Positions 19,126 to 27,900 of a DNA stretch of 64,000 nucleotides are shown here, piece after piece (within the stretch, counting starts at the first letter, position 1; every line of letters starts with the position of its first letter). This DNA comes from an uncultured Bacteroidota bacterium (GTDB lineage Bacteria; Bacteroidota; Bacteroidia; JABEUT01). The notes below the pieces were generated by a model. It did no database searches, had not been told where the DNA came from, and worked only from the letters and a program-made list of their open reading frames with translations. A program made the translations under genes and the position numbers. Location: the NCBI GenBank assembly GCA_903863935.1, contig CAIPDV010000026.1, positions 25,515 through 89,514 on the forward strand. The letters run 5' to 3'.

Positions 19126-19512
19126 TTATTTCCCCTTAAAAAACGGCACCAATGTAAAAAATGCCAGTGCCGGGAAAAAGTGCATAGGGACTACCAATCC
19201 CGGAAATAATTCCGGATTCTTTATGTCAAATGGAAGGCTCATACTAATGGGGCTAATTATACTTGCAAACGACAATAATGCAATTAAAACATTGAGTATG
19301 CCCTTCCATTTTTCTTTTTTGAATCTTTCCAGTAACCAATAACTAAGGGCAATTAACATACACGCAATTATCGATACCCCGCTAATAGAGCGGACGTTCA
19401 CTATTTTATTGAATTCCGTTCCCTGGGTATTCTGGTAGATATTAAAGTAGATAATTCCTGCAGCCGATGCCAGCACACCAGCTAAAATGCCATGTAGAAA
19501 TGCCTTTTTCAT
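19126..19512 (-). CDS. Small integral membrane protein, unknown function
   Basis: 128 residues with four hydrophobic segments, around residues 5-26, 44-62, 73-95 and 108-124, and short charged loops such as ERFKKEKWKG. No catalytic motif is visible. It resembles small DUF membrane proteins common in Bacteroidota, but I cannot name the family. It lies 9 bp downstream of the YceI gene and is probably co-transcribed with it. Confidence 0.7.
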   Translation of the reverse strand: MKKAFLHGILAGVLASAAGIIYFNIYQNTQGTEFNKIVNVRSISGVSIIACMLIALSYWLLERFKKEKWKGILNVLIALLSFASIISPISMSLPFDIKNPELFPGLVVPMHFFPALAFFTLVPFFKGK

Positions 19513-19521
19513 TATTGGTAA

Positions 19522-20052
19522 TTATTTAGTAACAGGTACCGAAACATCCACCTTTAAAATGGACGAAGCATGTGAATCCATGCCCTTATCTGTTCCCACG
19601 CCATAATCAAGGCGATTAATACTGAAACTTCCGGTAAAGGTATTATTGGCAAAAGTAAATGGAATGGTGAGGGGCTTTTGAACTCCTTTCATATCCAATG
19701 TTCCGGTAGCTTCATACCCTGTCGCGGTCTTTGTAATTTTGCTTGAGGTGAATTTAATAGCGGGGAATTTGGCCGCATTGAACCAATTTTCATTTTTTGC
19801 TTTGTTGTTCTTCATGCCATTTCCCATATTAATAGAGTTTACATCAATGGTAACATCAAACTTAGAGCCTGCAAGATCATTTGCGTCGAACGAAATATCA
19901 CCCTTAAATGAACTGAATACCCCGGCAGGGTCATCGCTGGTGAATTTTATGGAATAGCCATCGGCTATCTTCCATGTGGTGGCAGTATATACTGTGAAAG
20001 CAGAAAACAGCATGGTGGCTGCTATGGCAATAGGAAAAATTAGTTTTTTCAT
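19522..20052 (-). CDS. YceI-family periplasmic lipocalin-like protein
   Basis: 176 residues from ATG at 20052. An in-frame upstream ATG at 20130 would add 26 residues ahead of a clear signal peptide (MKKLIFPIAIAATMLFSAF), so the downstream start is preferred. YceI proteins are beta-barrel lipocalin-like carriers that bind polyprenoid-type ligands. Characteristic features are WKIADGYSIKFTSDDP at the mature N-terminus, the SFKGDISFDANDL strand, NWFNAAKFPAIKFTSSKIT, and the C-terminal RLDYGVGTDKGM. It precedes a small membrane protein gene on the same strand. Confidence 0.9.
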   Translation of the reverse strand: MKKLIFPIAIAATMLFSAFTVYTATTWKIADGYSIKFTSDDPAGVFSSFKGDISFDANDLAGSKFDVTIDVNSINMGNGMKNNKAKNENWFNAAKFPAIKFTSSKITKTATGYEATGTLDMKGVQKPLTIPFTFANNTFTGSFSINRLDYGVGTDKGMDSHASSILKVDVSVPVTK

Positions 20053-20313
20053 TTTTAGTAGATTTAAATATTTTTTACAAAAGTCGTTACGAATCTCCGA
20101 AGGTAACTTAATGTAGTTTAAGAAATTCAAATACTTTGTCTTTTCTTTGACTTTTTCTTTACGAATTGGTTTATTGTGGTGATTTTAACATTTCTTATAA
20201 CAATAAGGAGTGTTGATTTATCAAATCATTGGGCAACTAAAAAGTTAAAGAATACAGTTTTAAATTTTAGGTTGTAATATTTTAGTAGTTTTAAATTCTA
20301 AATAAAAATAGGT

Positions 20314-21843
20314 ATGAAGAAGCATCTACATTTCACTTTGTTAATAGTGTTGTTTACAGGACTGCAACTGGTAAACGCCCAAAAAAGATCAGGTGGTCAG
20401 CATGCCAGCCATGGGGATAGTGCCCTGGGCGGGAAAAATGATAGTGTTGCACCACCGGTAATTACTCATCATCAAATTACCATTGATGGCAAAACCATTA
20501 ATTATACTGCAACGGCAGGATATATGCCGATGAAAGATAAAAATGAAAATGTGCTTGCTAAAATATTCTACATCGCCTATACGGCTGATGCAGAACCTGC
20601 AAATAAGCGCCCCGTTACATATGTTTTTAATGGAGGACCAGGATCTTCATCTATTTGGCTGCACATGGGTGCTATTGGTCCGGTGAGGGTTCATTTTGGC
20701 GATGACAAGGGAACATCTCCTGCACCACCATTCACCTATGGTGATAATGAAAATTCATGGATTGGTTTTACCGATCTTGTTTTTATTGACCCTGTTTCCA
20801 CTGGATTCAGCCGCCCTAATAAAGGAGTGGAGCCTGCCAAATTTCACGGGTATTCCGAAGATATTGCTTCTGTTGGTGATTTTATCCGAATGTATACAAC
20901 ACGCAATGGCCGCTGGGGGAGCCCCAAATTTCTGACGGGTGAAAGTTATGGAACCACACGTGCATCGGGCCTCTCAGGCTATTTGCAAGATGCCTATGGT
21001 ATGTATTTGAATGGGATCACACTGGTTTCTTCCGTATTAAATTTCCAGTATATCGACTTTAACAGAGGTAATGATTTGCCTTATGCACTATTCCTTCCAA
21101 CCTATGCTGCAACAGCTCAGTACCATAAAAAACTCGCACCGGAATTGGAAGCATTAAACGTAGAACAACTCGCTAAAAAGGTTGAAACATTTGCTTCCGG
21201 AACATATACGTTGTTCCTGATGCAGGGGGATAAAGCCTCGGCAGACCTCACCAATAAAGTGATAGATTCTTTAAGTTACTTCACCGGATTATCAAAAAAT
21301 TATGTAAAAGGTTCGAATGAACGCATACGCGACCATCGTTTTTTTAAAGAGATATTGAGGGATGAAAGCAAAACCGTTGGAAGATATGATTCCCGTTACA
21401 CAGGAGAAGATGCGGATGATGCAGGGGAAGGGTTCTCCTATGACCCAAGTTATTCGGCTGTAAGCGGATTATTTAATGGAGCACTTAACGAATATATGCG
21501 CAAGGACTTGAACTATAAAAGCGATATGCCATATGAAGCCCTTACTAATGTATGGCCCTGGTCTTTACCTGAAAATGGCTACCTGGATGTTTCTGAAACC
21601 TTACGCCAGGCAATGACCCAAAACCCTTCATTAAAAGTAATGGTTTGCTGCGGGTATTATGATTTGGCAACTCCTTTTTATAACGCTGAATATGCGGTTG
21701 ATCACATGGGCTTGAGAGCTGATGTGAGAAATAATATAATTCTTACCTATTATAATGCCGGGCACATGATGTACGTAACGAAAGAAGATGATGCGAAGCT
21801 AAAAGCAGATGCCATTAAGTTTTACCAGGGAGCAATAAAATAG
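20314..21843 (+). CDS. S10-family serine carboxypeptidase-like protein, secreted
   Basis: 509 residues with a signal peptide (LLIVLFTGLQLVNAQ) and a low-complexity Gly/His/Ser stretch after it. The alpha/beta-hydrolase fold of S10 peptidases is clear: GGPGSSSIWLHMG oxyanion region, VFIDPVSTGFSRP, nucleophile Ser211 in GESYG, Asp450 in CGYYDLATPF, and His484 in NAGHMMY. Such enzymes remove C-terminal residues from peptides. It is a monocistronic gene after a 260-bp AT-rich upstream region and converges with the outer-membrane protein gene. Confidence 0.9.
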   Translation: MKKHLHFTLLIVLFTGLQLVNAQKRSGGQHASHGDSALGGKNDSVAPPVITHHQITIDGKTINYTATAGYMPMKDKNENVLAKIFYIAYTADAEPANKRPVTYVFNGGPGSSSIWLHMGAIGPVRVHFGDDKGTSPAPPFTYGDNENSWIGFTDLVFIDPVSTGFSRPNKGVEPAKFHGYSEDIASVGDFIRMYTTRNGRWGSPKFLTGESYGTTRASGLSGYLQDAYGMYLNGITLVSSVLNFQYIDFNRGNDLPYALFLPTYAATAQYHKKLAPELEALNVEQLAKKVETFASGTYTLFLMQGDKASADLTNKVIDSLSYFTGLSKNYVKGSNERIRDHRFFKEILRDESKTVGRYDSRYTGEDADDAGEGFSYDPSYSAVSGLFNGALNEYMRKDLNYKSDMPYEALTNVWPWSLPENGYLDVSETLRQAMTQNPSLKVMVCCGYYDLATPFYNAEYAVDHMGLRADVRNNIILTYYNAGHMMYVTKEDDAKLKADAIKFYQGAIK

Positions 21844-21864
21844 GGTAGGGGATTTAACAAGTTC

Positions 21865-23226
21865 TCAATAGAACTTTTGCTTTTCAAACCAGCTGTCATC
21901 AAATGTGAAGCCGAACATCAGCTTAACATAGTCCTGTTTGATAAGATTATTTGAGGTAGTGCCCATTGATCCAACCTGAATCCCCAGGTTCACAACGGCA
22001 GAACGTTTGTAAGGGCGGAATAGGCCTACTGGTAAACCCAATCCAGCTGAAACACTCATATCTTTTAATGGTGTATTGTACAAATCAAGATAATTCTGAC
22101 CATACGAAGCTCCTAAGCGGTAATGTATGCGCTGAAAATACGAAGTGGCGTACATTTTCTTAGGCACATATTGAATTCCAACACCATATTTATAGCTGTT
22201 GATAAGGTTTTCAGACTGGCCGAAATCAGAATATTGACTCCATTGAGACATTGTGTAGTCAAATGAAAAGGTCCATTTTTCCCCTTTTTTAATTGTAATA
22301 CCGGCACCATAAATTGCAGGCATTTTTAACTTCCCTACATAACTGGTATCTGTTAAAGTATCCATATTTACTATAGAACTTCCATTGTAATATTGAGAGC
22401 CTGAAAAACTGCTGTAATTAGCATTCAGGTTAATTGGAGGAGCATAGGTTAAGCCTATGGTGGCGTACCAGTTTTTTTCCTGATGATCTTTATCCGGACA
22501 TTTATACAAAGTTACAGAATACATCATCCCGAAGTCGGCATAAAAAGAATGTACCCCTACATTTTCAAGTTTCAATGTGCTGAATTGGTTGCTGTTTGGG
22601 AAATAGATATCTTCTTCGTTGGTAAGGTTACCAAATATATAAGAGATGTTTGCACCCAATGAAAGGCCTTTAAACGGGGAGTATGCTCCCCCTAAAAATA
22701 CTTTGTTAAAACCACCAATACCCTGATATTGATTTTGAACCGTGATACTGTCTACTGTATTGAACTGACTGATATTATAACCCAGTGAGCTGACAGGGGT
22801 AAGCCCCATGGATAATCCCACATGCCTGCTTACAGGCATATTCAAAACAATGTAAGATAAATAGGCATTATTGCTTTTTGAAGTTTGTCCTTCTGTGCTT
22901 AGCTTTAAAATATTGTCTACTATCCCAGTTTCAAAAGATGCCATTTTAATACCACCTTTCCCCGATGTGTCCTGGTAGGGAATAAATCCATAAGCATAGG
23001 AAGCCGGATTCTTCAGATTTATAAAGAAAGGGGTTATTGAATCGTTGTGATAGGCAATACCGGTTCCACCCATAGAGAAATTAAGTACGCTGCTCTGATC
23101 TTGCAAGTCACCTATACCATACCGTGAATAGGGTGATATATCACTTGACTGGGCTGAGGCAGTTCCCGCGCTGAATAAGGCCAACAACAATAAAAGAGCC
23201 GAGAATAGTTTAAAAGCTTTGTTCAT
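21865..23226 (-). CDS. Outer-membrane beta-barrel protein, unknown function
   Basis: 453 residues. A signal peptide (FSALLLLLALFSAGTASAQ) is followed by SDISPYSRYGIGDLQDQ, an N-terminus typical of a Bacteroidota outer-membrane protein family, and then alternating aromatic beta-strand segments throughout with a terminal Phe-x-Tyr (WFEKQKFY) suited to barrel assembly. It probably resembles the FadL-like/porin class but no substrate can be named. It lies 4 bp downstream of coaX on the same strand. Confidence 0.75.
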   Translation of the reverse strand: MNKAFKLFSALLLLLALFSAGTASAQSSDISPYSRYGIGDLQDQSSVLNFSMGGTGIAYHNDSITPFFINLKNPASYAYGFIPYQDTSGKGGIKMASFETGIVDNILKLSTEGQTSKSNNAYLSYIVLNMPVSRHVGLSMGLTPVSSLGYNISQFNTVDSITVQNQYQGIGGFNKVFLGGAYSPFKGLSLGANISYIFGNLTNEEDIYFPNSNQFSTLKLENVGVHSFYADFGMMYSVTLYKCPDKDHQEKNWYATIGLTYAPPINLNANYSSFSGSQYYNGSSIVNMDTLTDTSYVGKLKMPAIYGAGITIKKGEKWTFSFDYTMSQWSQYSDFGQSENLINSYKYGVGIQYVPKKMYATSYFQRIHYRLGASYGQNYLDLYNTPLKDMSVSAGLGLPVGLFRPYKRSAVVNLGIQVGSMGTTSNNLIKQDYVKLMFGFTFDDSWFEKQKFY

Positions 23227-23230
23227 TATT

Positions 23231-23992
23231 TTACTGAGATCTTTTAGCAGGTGCGAGATTGCTTTGGTTATGAAAAGGCGACAAAATTACATTAAGTCCT
23301 GTAAGCACCAAGAAAGGTTCGGCTTTTATTTTGATTTTAAGACTTTTTAACAACCAGGCACTATCTCCTCCGGAGAGAATAATTTTCAAATCTTTATGCT
23401 TTGATAGGTATGTTGTTGCAATGCCCTCCACCTCTTTAATCATTCCTTGTTGGACGCCGGATCTGATGGATTCCTCCGTTGTGCTTCCGGTAAGGGTTTT
23501 AAAATTACTATCCGCTGTAATTAGTGGGAGCTTGCCAGTAAAATAATTCAAGGCTTTATAACGCATTTCCAATCCGGGAGATATGCTGCCTCCCTTATAG
23601 ACTCCTTTGTTATCTATAAAATCATAGGTAATACACGTTCCGGCATTAATTACCAGAATGTTCTTTCCCATGCCTGTCGACCATGCCCCGCAAACAGCTG
23701 CAAGCCGATCCATGCCAAGGGTTTGGGGAGTTTTATAGGCCACCTTTACAGGCACTGGGGTTTTATAGGAAAGCTCAACAAAACGGGTATGCGCCGAGAG
23801 CTGTTTTTTTATTTCTGCCGGATATTCTTTAACACTGCATAAAATAGCGTTCTCAATCGTGGGGTTTTCCTTAAAAATGGCCTTAATAGTTGATAAGTTA
23901 AAGGAGTCGTAGGTAGTGTTCTTCACCAATTTGCCTTTAACAAATAGCCCTGTTTTAACCCTTGAGTTGCCTATATCTATTGTCAGATTCAT
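23231..23992 (-). CDS. coaX: Type III pantothenate kinase
   Basis: Phosphorylates pantothenate, the first committed step of coenzyme A synthesis. The 253-residue product has the ASKHA-fold motifs of CoaX: TIDIGNSRVKTGLF (phosphate 1), GMDRLAAVCGAW, NAGTCITYDFID (phosphate 2), GGSISPGLEMRYKAL, and ILSGGDSAWL (adenosine). It precedes an outer-membrane protein gene, an association found in related genomes. Confidence 0.95.
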   Translation of the reverse strand: MNLTIDIGNSRVKTGLFVKGKLVKNTTYDSFNLSTIKAIFKENPTIENAILCSVKEYPAEIKKQLSAHTRFVELSYKTPVPVKVAYKTPQTLGMDRLAAVCGAWSTGMGKNILVINAGTCITYDFIDNKGVYKGGSISPGLEMRYKALNYFTGKLPLITADSNFKTLTGSTTEESIRSGVQQGMIKEVEGIATTYLSKHKDLKIILSGGDSAWLLKSLKIKIKAEPFLVLTGLNVILSPFHNQSNLAPAKRSQ

Positions 23993-24083
23993 TTTTTAAA
24001 ATCAGCCCAAAGCTAAGTAAAATCAATTTGATGATTTTGTAGCAGGTTAATATATTAACTATGAGATTGATATGGACAACTTC

Positions 24084-24116
24084 ATCAAATTACCAAATTA
24101 TCAAATCACCAAATCA
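24084..24116. repeat. Low-complexity spacer of CAAATTA/CAAATCA words
   Basis: Four near-repeats of about 8 bases (ATCAAATTACC, AAATTATC, AAATCACC, AAATCAG) lie upstream of the tRNA. Another member of the word-filled spacer class of this window. Confidence 0.6.
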
Positions 24117-24125
24117 GTTTTTTAT

Positions 24126-24133
24126 TACTTTTG
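24126..24133 (+). promoter_or_regulatory. Candidate -7 box for tRNA-Phe
   Basis: TACTTTTG, matching TAnnTTTG, lies 16 bp upstream of the tRNA 5' end, a suitable distance for a tRNA promoter. Confidence 0.5.
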
Positions 24134-24149
24134 CGCCCCCTGTTTAAAA

Positions 24150-24222
24150 GGTGCCATAGCTCAGCTGGTAGAGCGAAGGACTGAAAATCCTTGCGTCGCT
24201 GGTTCAATTCCAGCTGGCACCA
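24150..24222 (+). tRNA. tRNA-Phe (anticodon GAA)
   Basis: A complete cloverleaf of 73 bases: acceptor stem GGTGCCA pairing with TGGCACC, D arm with AGCTCAGCTGGTAGAGC, anticodon stem AAGGA/TCCTT around loop CTGAAAA (anticodon GAA), and T arm GCTGG-TTCAATT-CCAGC. The 3' CCA is not encoded (the discriminator A is followed by CAA). Confidence 0.97.
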
Positions 24223-24227
24223 CAACC

Positions 24228-24256
24228 AAAAAGCCTTATTTATTAAGGCTTTTTTT
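24228..24256 (+). terminator. Intrinsic terminator after tRNA-Phe
   Basis: Stem AAAGCCTTA/TAAGGCTTT around a short TTTAT loop, followed by a T tract. It starts 6 bp after the tRNA. Confidence 0.85.
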
Positions 24257-24349
24257 ATGCCTAAGTTGGAATAGGCTGTTATCTTTGTGGTGGGTTAAAG
24301 GCTTATTCAGATAATGGGCGATTTCATCCTATTGAATTAGCAGTTTTTT

Positions 24350-24916
24350 ATGAAAAGAAATTTAGTTGTGTTTTTTATTTTGTGCTGTTCTGTCGTTTGC
24401 AATGCGCAGAAAGACACAATCAAAGCCGCCAGTCTATTATTTGAAAAACCAAATTCAAAATGGTTCCTGAAAGAAATTAAGGACACATGTGGGTGGACCA
24501 TATATTCTTACAAACGGGAGCCTATTATCGACAGTGAAGGTCGTAGCATAATTCCCAATATTGCTTTCATAGTTGAATCTATACCCGATACCGTTACTAT
24601 AGACGTGATGCAGTATTCTATACATAGGCGTGGACAATTTCCTGCTAAAACTATTGGCATGTTCTCGGGAGAAGGCGGAAATTCAGACCCGAAGTATGAA
24701 AAACAGAATGCCGCAGGAATGCCAAAAATGCAATACAAAAATGCTATGGGATTTAAAGCGATTTATAAGGACATGGCAGGGGAACATTCAATTTATCTTG
24801 TTTTCCTCTTAAATAAACACAAAGGAGTAACAGTCATTATGGATATGACAAGTGAACTTTTTGAAAAATATGGAAAAGAGTTTAATGATGGATTATTGTC
24901 TATAACTGAAATGTAG
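24350..24916 (+). CDS. Secreted protein of unknown function
   Basis: 188 residues with a clear signal peptide (LVVFFILCCSVVCNAQ). The mature protein starts KDTIKAASLLFEKP and holds mixed alpha/beta segments with one Cys (DTCGWTIYSYKREP). I do not recognise the family; it resembles short periplasmic proteins common in Bacteroidota. It is downstream of tRNA-Phe and its terminator, and converges with the dnaE-like gene 5 bp away. Confidence 0.7.
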   Translation: MKRNLVVFFILCCSVVCNAQKDTIKAASLLFEKPNSKWFLKEIKDTCGWTIYSYKREPIIDSEGRSIIPNIAFIVESIPDTVTIDVMQYSIHRRGQFPAKTIGMFSGEGGNSDPKYEKQNAAGMPKMQYKNAMGFKAIYKDMAGEHSIYLVFLLNKHKGVTVIMDMTSELFEKYGKEFNDGLLSITEM

Positions 24917-24921
24917 TTTAA

Positions 24922-27870
24922 TTACCCATTATCCGGATTAATAGTCGCCAGCCTGTACATTTGCTCCACTTCCACGTAAAGAAAATCAAATTCTTCTTTA
25001 ACCAGGCCTTTTAACAGATAACATCCTGAACCCTGAAAGCGGTATTGCCTTGCCGATTGTGGAAAATGGACGGAGTCTATCCAATTCCCTTCATTATCTA
25101 TAAATGTGCCGAAATACATTCGGTCTCCTTTGGAAGTACTGGTATTTTTTGTTGTGACTAAGTACCCGACAATTTCAACGGTTTTTCCGATTTTATCCCG
25201 CAATTCATTTGCGGTAAGGTTGCTGGGTATTTTTTCACGCATTAGCTTGAAAGGGGAACATAATGAGAATCCGAGCAATTCAATTTCATCAAAAGCATCG
25301 TCCTGCCATTTGTTTATTAGTTCAGGAAGCACATATTTTTTTGAATTCACATTAAAGAGCTCTTTTTCAGGATAGGTTTTTTTAACCGGTTGCAGGAGGG
25401 AATATATCTCCCACAAAAGTTCTTTTTTGTTTTTTCCGGTAAACTGAAAAGCTCCCACGCGTATAAGTAACCTAAGTTGTTCAACTGAGATGGCTACTCG
25501 TTTTGTAAAATCCTCCAGGCTTTTAAATACCCCGTTTCGCTGGCGTTCGGCAAAAATTGCATACACAACTTTGTCTTCCAAGCCCGCTATTCTGTTAAGC
25601 CCTAAATAAATAGTATCGTCTGCAATTTCACATTTATCGGAACTGTTGTTTACGCAAGGCGGAAAATTTTTTGCTCCATGCATCCGAGCTTCGTGTACAT
25701 ATAAGTCCGTGCGATAAAACCCGCCGCCATTATTGAGAGTAGCGACTATATATTCCAATGGAAAATAAGCTTTTAAATAAAGTGCCTGGAAACTCTCCAC
25801 TGCATAACTAGCCGAGTGACCTTTGGAAAAGGCATAGTTGGCAAAGCTTTCTATCTGAGTCCATATATCGAATACTGTTTTTTCAGAGTATCCTTTTTCA
25901 ATACAGTTTTTAAAAAAGTTACCTCTCACCAATGCAAATTCATTCCGCTGCTTGAATTTCCATGACATACCCCGTCGCAAGTAATCTGCTTCCGCCAATG
26001 ATAAGCCTGCAAAAAAATGCGCCACTTTAATCACATCTTCCTGGTAAACCATTACGCCATATGTTTCGGCAAGCAATTCATATAACTCTGGAATTTCTTT
26101 TTTTGCTTTTTCTCTTGCGTCTTCATTACGGTAACGTAAAATATATTCCCGCATCATTCCGCTTTTCGATACTCCCGGTCGAATAATAGAACTTGCAGCA
26201 ACAAGCCGTAAGTAATCGTCCGCCCGTAGTTTTGCAAGTAACATCCGCATAGCAGGCGATTCGATATAAAAGCAACCTATGCATTTACCAAGTTTTAAAA
26301 GCCCTTGTACTTTTTTGTCGGTTTTAAATTTTTGTATGTCGTGAATGTCTATATCAACTCCTTTGTTTTGCTTAATAATATCCAGCGCATCTTTTATTTT
26401 TCCCAGCCCCCGCTGACTCAAAATATCGAATTTATATAGGCCAATATCTTCCGCCTCCAACATACTGAATTGTGTGGTAGGATATCCTTTGGGAGGCATA
26501 AACGTAGCACTATAATGGGTAATCGGTTCTTCTGAAATTAAAATTCCACTGGAGTGAATACTTAGATGATTCGGGAAACCTTGTATGAGTTTGCTGTAAG
26601 TCAGCACATATTTGCCAAGTGTATCGGCTTGTTTAATATCCTGTAGTGCTTGTAACTTGTCGATATGTTCAGGCGTTAAGCCAAATACTTTTCCCAATTC
26701 ACGTATTACCGCATCGTGCTGATAAGTGTTATAAGAACCAAGTAAAGCAGTTTTCGTATAGCCAAACCTTTCAAAAATATAATGTGTAATATCATCCCGG
26801 TCGGTCCATGAAAAATCAATATCAAAGTCAGGCGGGTTGCTGCGCGACGGATTAATAAACCGCTCAAAATACAGATCCAGTTCAATGGGGTCGACATCGG
26901 TAATGCGCAGCAAATAAGCTACCATGCTATTTGCACCACTACCCCTGCCAACATAATAATAGTCCTTGCTTTGTGCATACTGAATGATATCCCAGTTGAT
27001 AAGAAAATAAGAAGCAAAATGCATTTGACTTATTACTTGTAATTCCATCTCCATACGCTTCAGCACCGTATCCGACGGATTTTTGTAACGGTACCTCAAC
27101 CCTTTTTCACATTCTGTTCTCAAGAGTTCGAGGTCGCCTTCAAGGCTGCCGGTATAGTGTTTCAGGTTTTTATTGGAAAATTTTCCGTACTCAAATGAAA
27201 TAGTACAATCATTTAAAATCCGTTCAGTATTTGCAATTAACGCCGGATATTCTTTAAAAGCCGAATAGAGTTCACCCTTCGTAAGCATCATTTCATCGGG
27301 GCTTGTTTGCTCGCTTTTGGGAAGCTGACTCAATAGTAAATTTAAATTGATTGCACGCAATAATCGGTGTGCATTAAAATGTTTTTTTTCTATAAAAGTC
27401 GTCGGCTGCATCACTACCATTTTATCGAATAGCGATTTATCTCTAGAAAGAGATAAGCGCATGAGGTCATTCACCGCAACTCCGATAAATTCGGTTTCCT
27501 TTAACTTCCACCCTGTATAGTTTTGAAGGGGATAAATAATATAACAATTAGAAAACTCAGGAGCTATTGCATCAAAGTCTTTTTTCTCATGAAGATGTTG
27601 AGTAAGGTGTATGTTGAGTTCGTTAAAACCCGCATTATTCCTGGCAATCCCCACATATTGCTGATGGATGCCGTTCCGGAAATCAACTCCCAATATGGGT
27701 TTAAGCCCCTGCTTTTCTGATAGCCTGACAGCATCAATACAGGCAGAAGTATTATTAATATCGGACAATACAAAAGAAGAATATCCTTTTACCGCAACCT
27801 CATTTAAGAGTTCCTCGGTGCTGAGTGTTCCGTAGCCGAAGCTGTAATATGTATGGCAGTTGAGAAGCAT
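24922..27870 (-). CDS. Short DnaE-type DNA polymerase III alpha-like protein (accessory/translesion type)
   Basis: C-family DNA polymerase of 982 residues, shorter than a replicative DnaE and here co-transcribed with dinB. Palm catalytic aspartates are present: PPDFDIDFSW (about residues 347-352) and a third Asp in YKFDILSQRGLG (about 480); the finger motif YYYVGRGSGANS is intact. The N-terminal PHP domain is degenerate: the HxHS motif reads LNCHTYYS and the expected Asp-His pair reads SDINNT, so metal-dependent PHP activity is probably lost. The C-terminal OB-fold region (EIVGYLVTTKNTSTSKGDRMYFGTF) is present. Context and size suggest a DnaE2-like role in damage-induced synthesis; that function is inferred. 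Confidence 0.88.
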   Translation of the reverse strand: MLLNCHTYYSFGYGTLSTEELLNEVAVKGYSSFVLSDINNTSACIDAVRLSEKQGLKPILGVDFRNGIHQQYVGIARNNAGFNELNIHLTQHLHEKKDFDAIAPEFSNCYIIYPLQNYTGWKLKETEFIGVAVNDLMRLSLSRDKSLFDKMVVMQPTTFIEKKHFNAHRLLRAINLNLLLSQLPKSEQTSPDEMMLTKGELYSAFKEYPALIANTERILNDCTISFEYGKFSNKNLKHYTGSLEGDLELLRTECEKGLRYRYKNPSDTVLKRMEMELQVISQMHFASYFLINWDIIQYAQSKDYYYVGRGSGANSMVAYLLRITDVDPIELDLYFERFINPSRSNPPDFDIDFSWTDRDDITHYIFERFGYTKTALLGSYNTYQHDAVIRELGKVFGLTPEHIDKLQALQDIKQADTLGKYVLTYSKLIQGFPNHLSIHSSGILISEEPITHYSATFMPPKGYPTTQFSMLEAEDIGLYKFDILSQRGLGKIKDALDIIKQNKGVDIDIHDIQKFKTDKKVQGLLKLGKCIGCFYIESPAMRMLLAKLRADDYLRLVAASSIIRPGVSKSGMMREYILRYRNEDAREKAKKEIPELYELLAETYGVMVYQEDVIKVAHFFAGLSLAEADYLRRGMSWKFKQRNEFALVRGNFFKNCIEKGYSEKTVFDIWTQIESFANYAFSKGHSASYAVESFQALYLKAYFPLEYIVATLNNGGGFYRTDLYVHEARMHGAKNFPPCVNNSSDKCEIADDTIYLGLNRIAGLEDKVVYAIFAERQRNGVFKSLEDFTKRVAISVEQLRLLIRVGAFQFTGKNKKELLWEIYSLLQPVKKTYPEKELFNVNSKKYVLPELINKWQDDAFDEIELLGFSLCSPFKLMREKIPSNLTANELRDKIGKTVEIVGYLVTTKNTSTSKGDRMYFGTFIDNEGNWIDSVHFPQSARQYRFQGSGCYLLKGLVKEEFDFLYVEVEQMYRLATINPDNG

Positions 27871-27900
27871 TGGAAAAAGATATGCATTGGGAAATAACTA

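Noticed and set aside
24072-24314. 80-codon frame overlapping the tRNA
   Set aside because: It reads through tRNA-Phe, its terminator and a repeat-filled spacer; not a gene.
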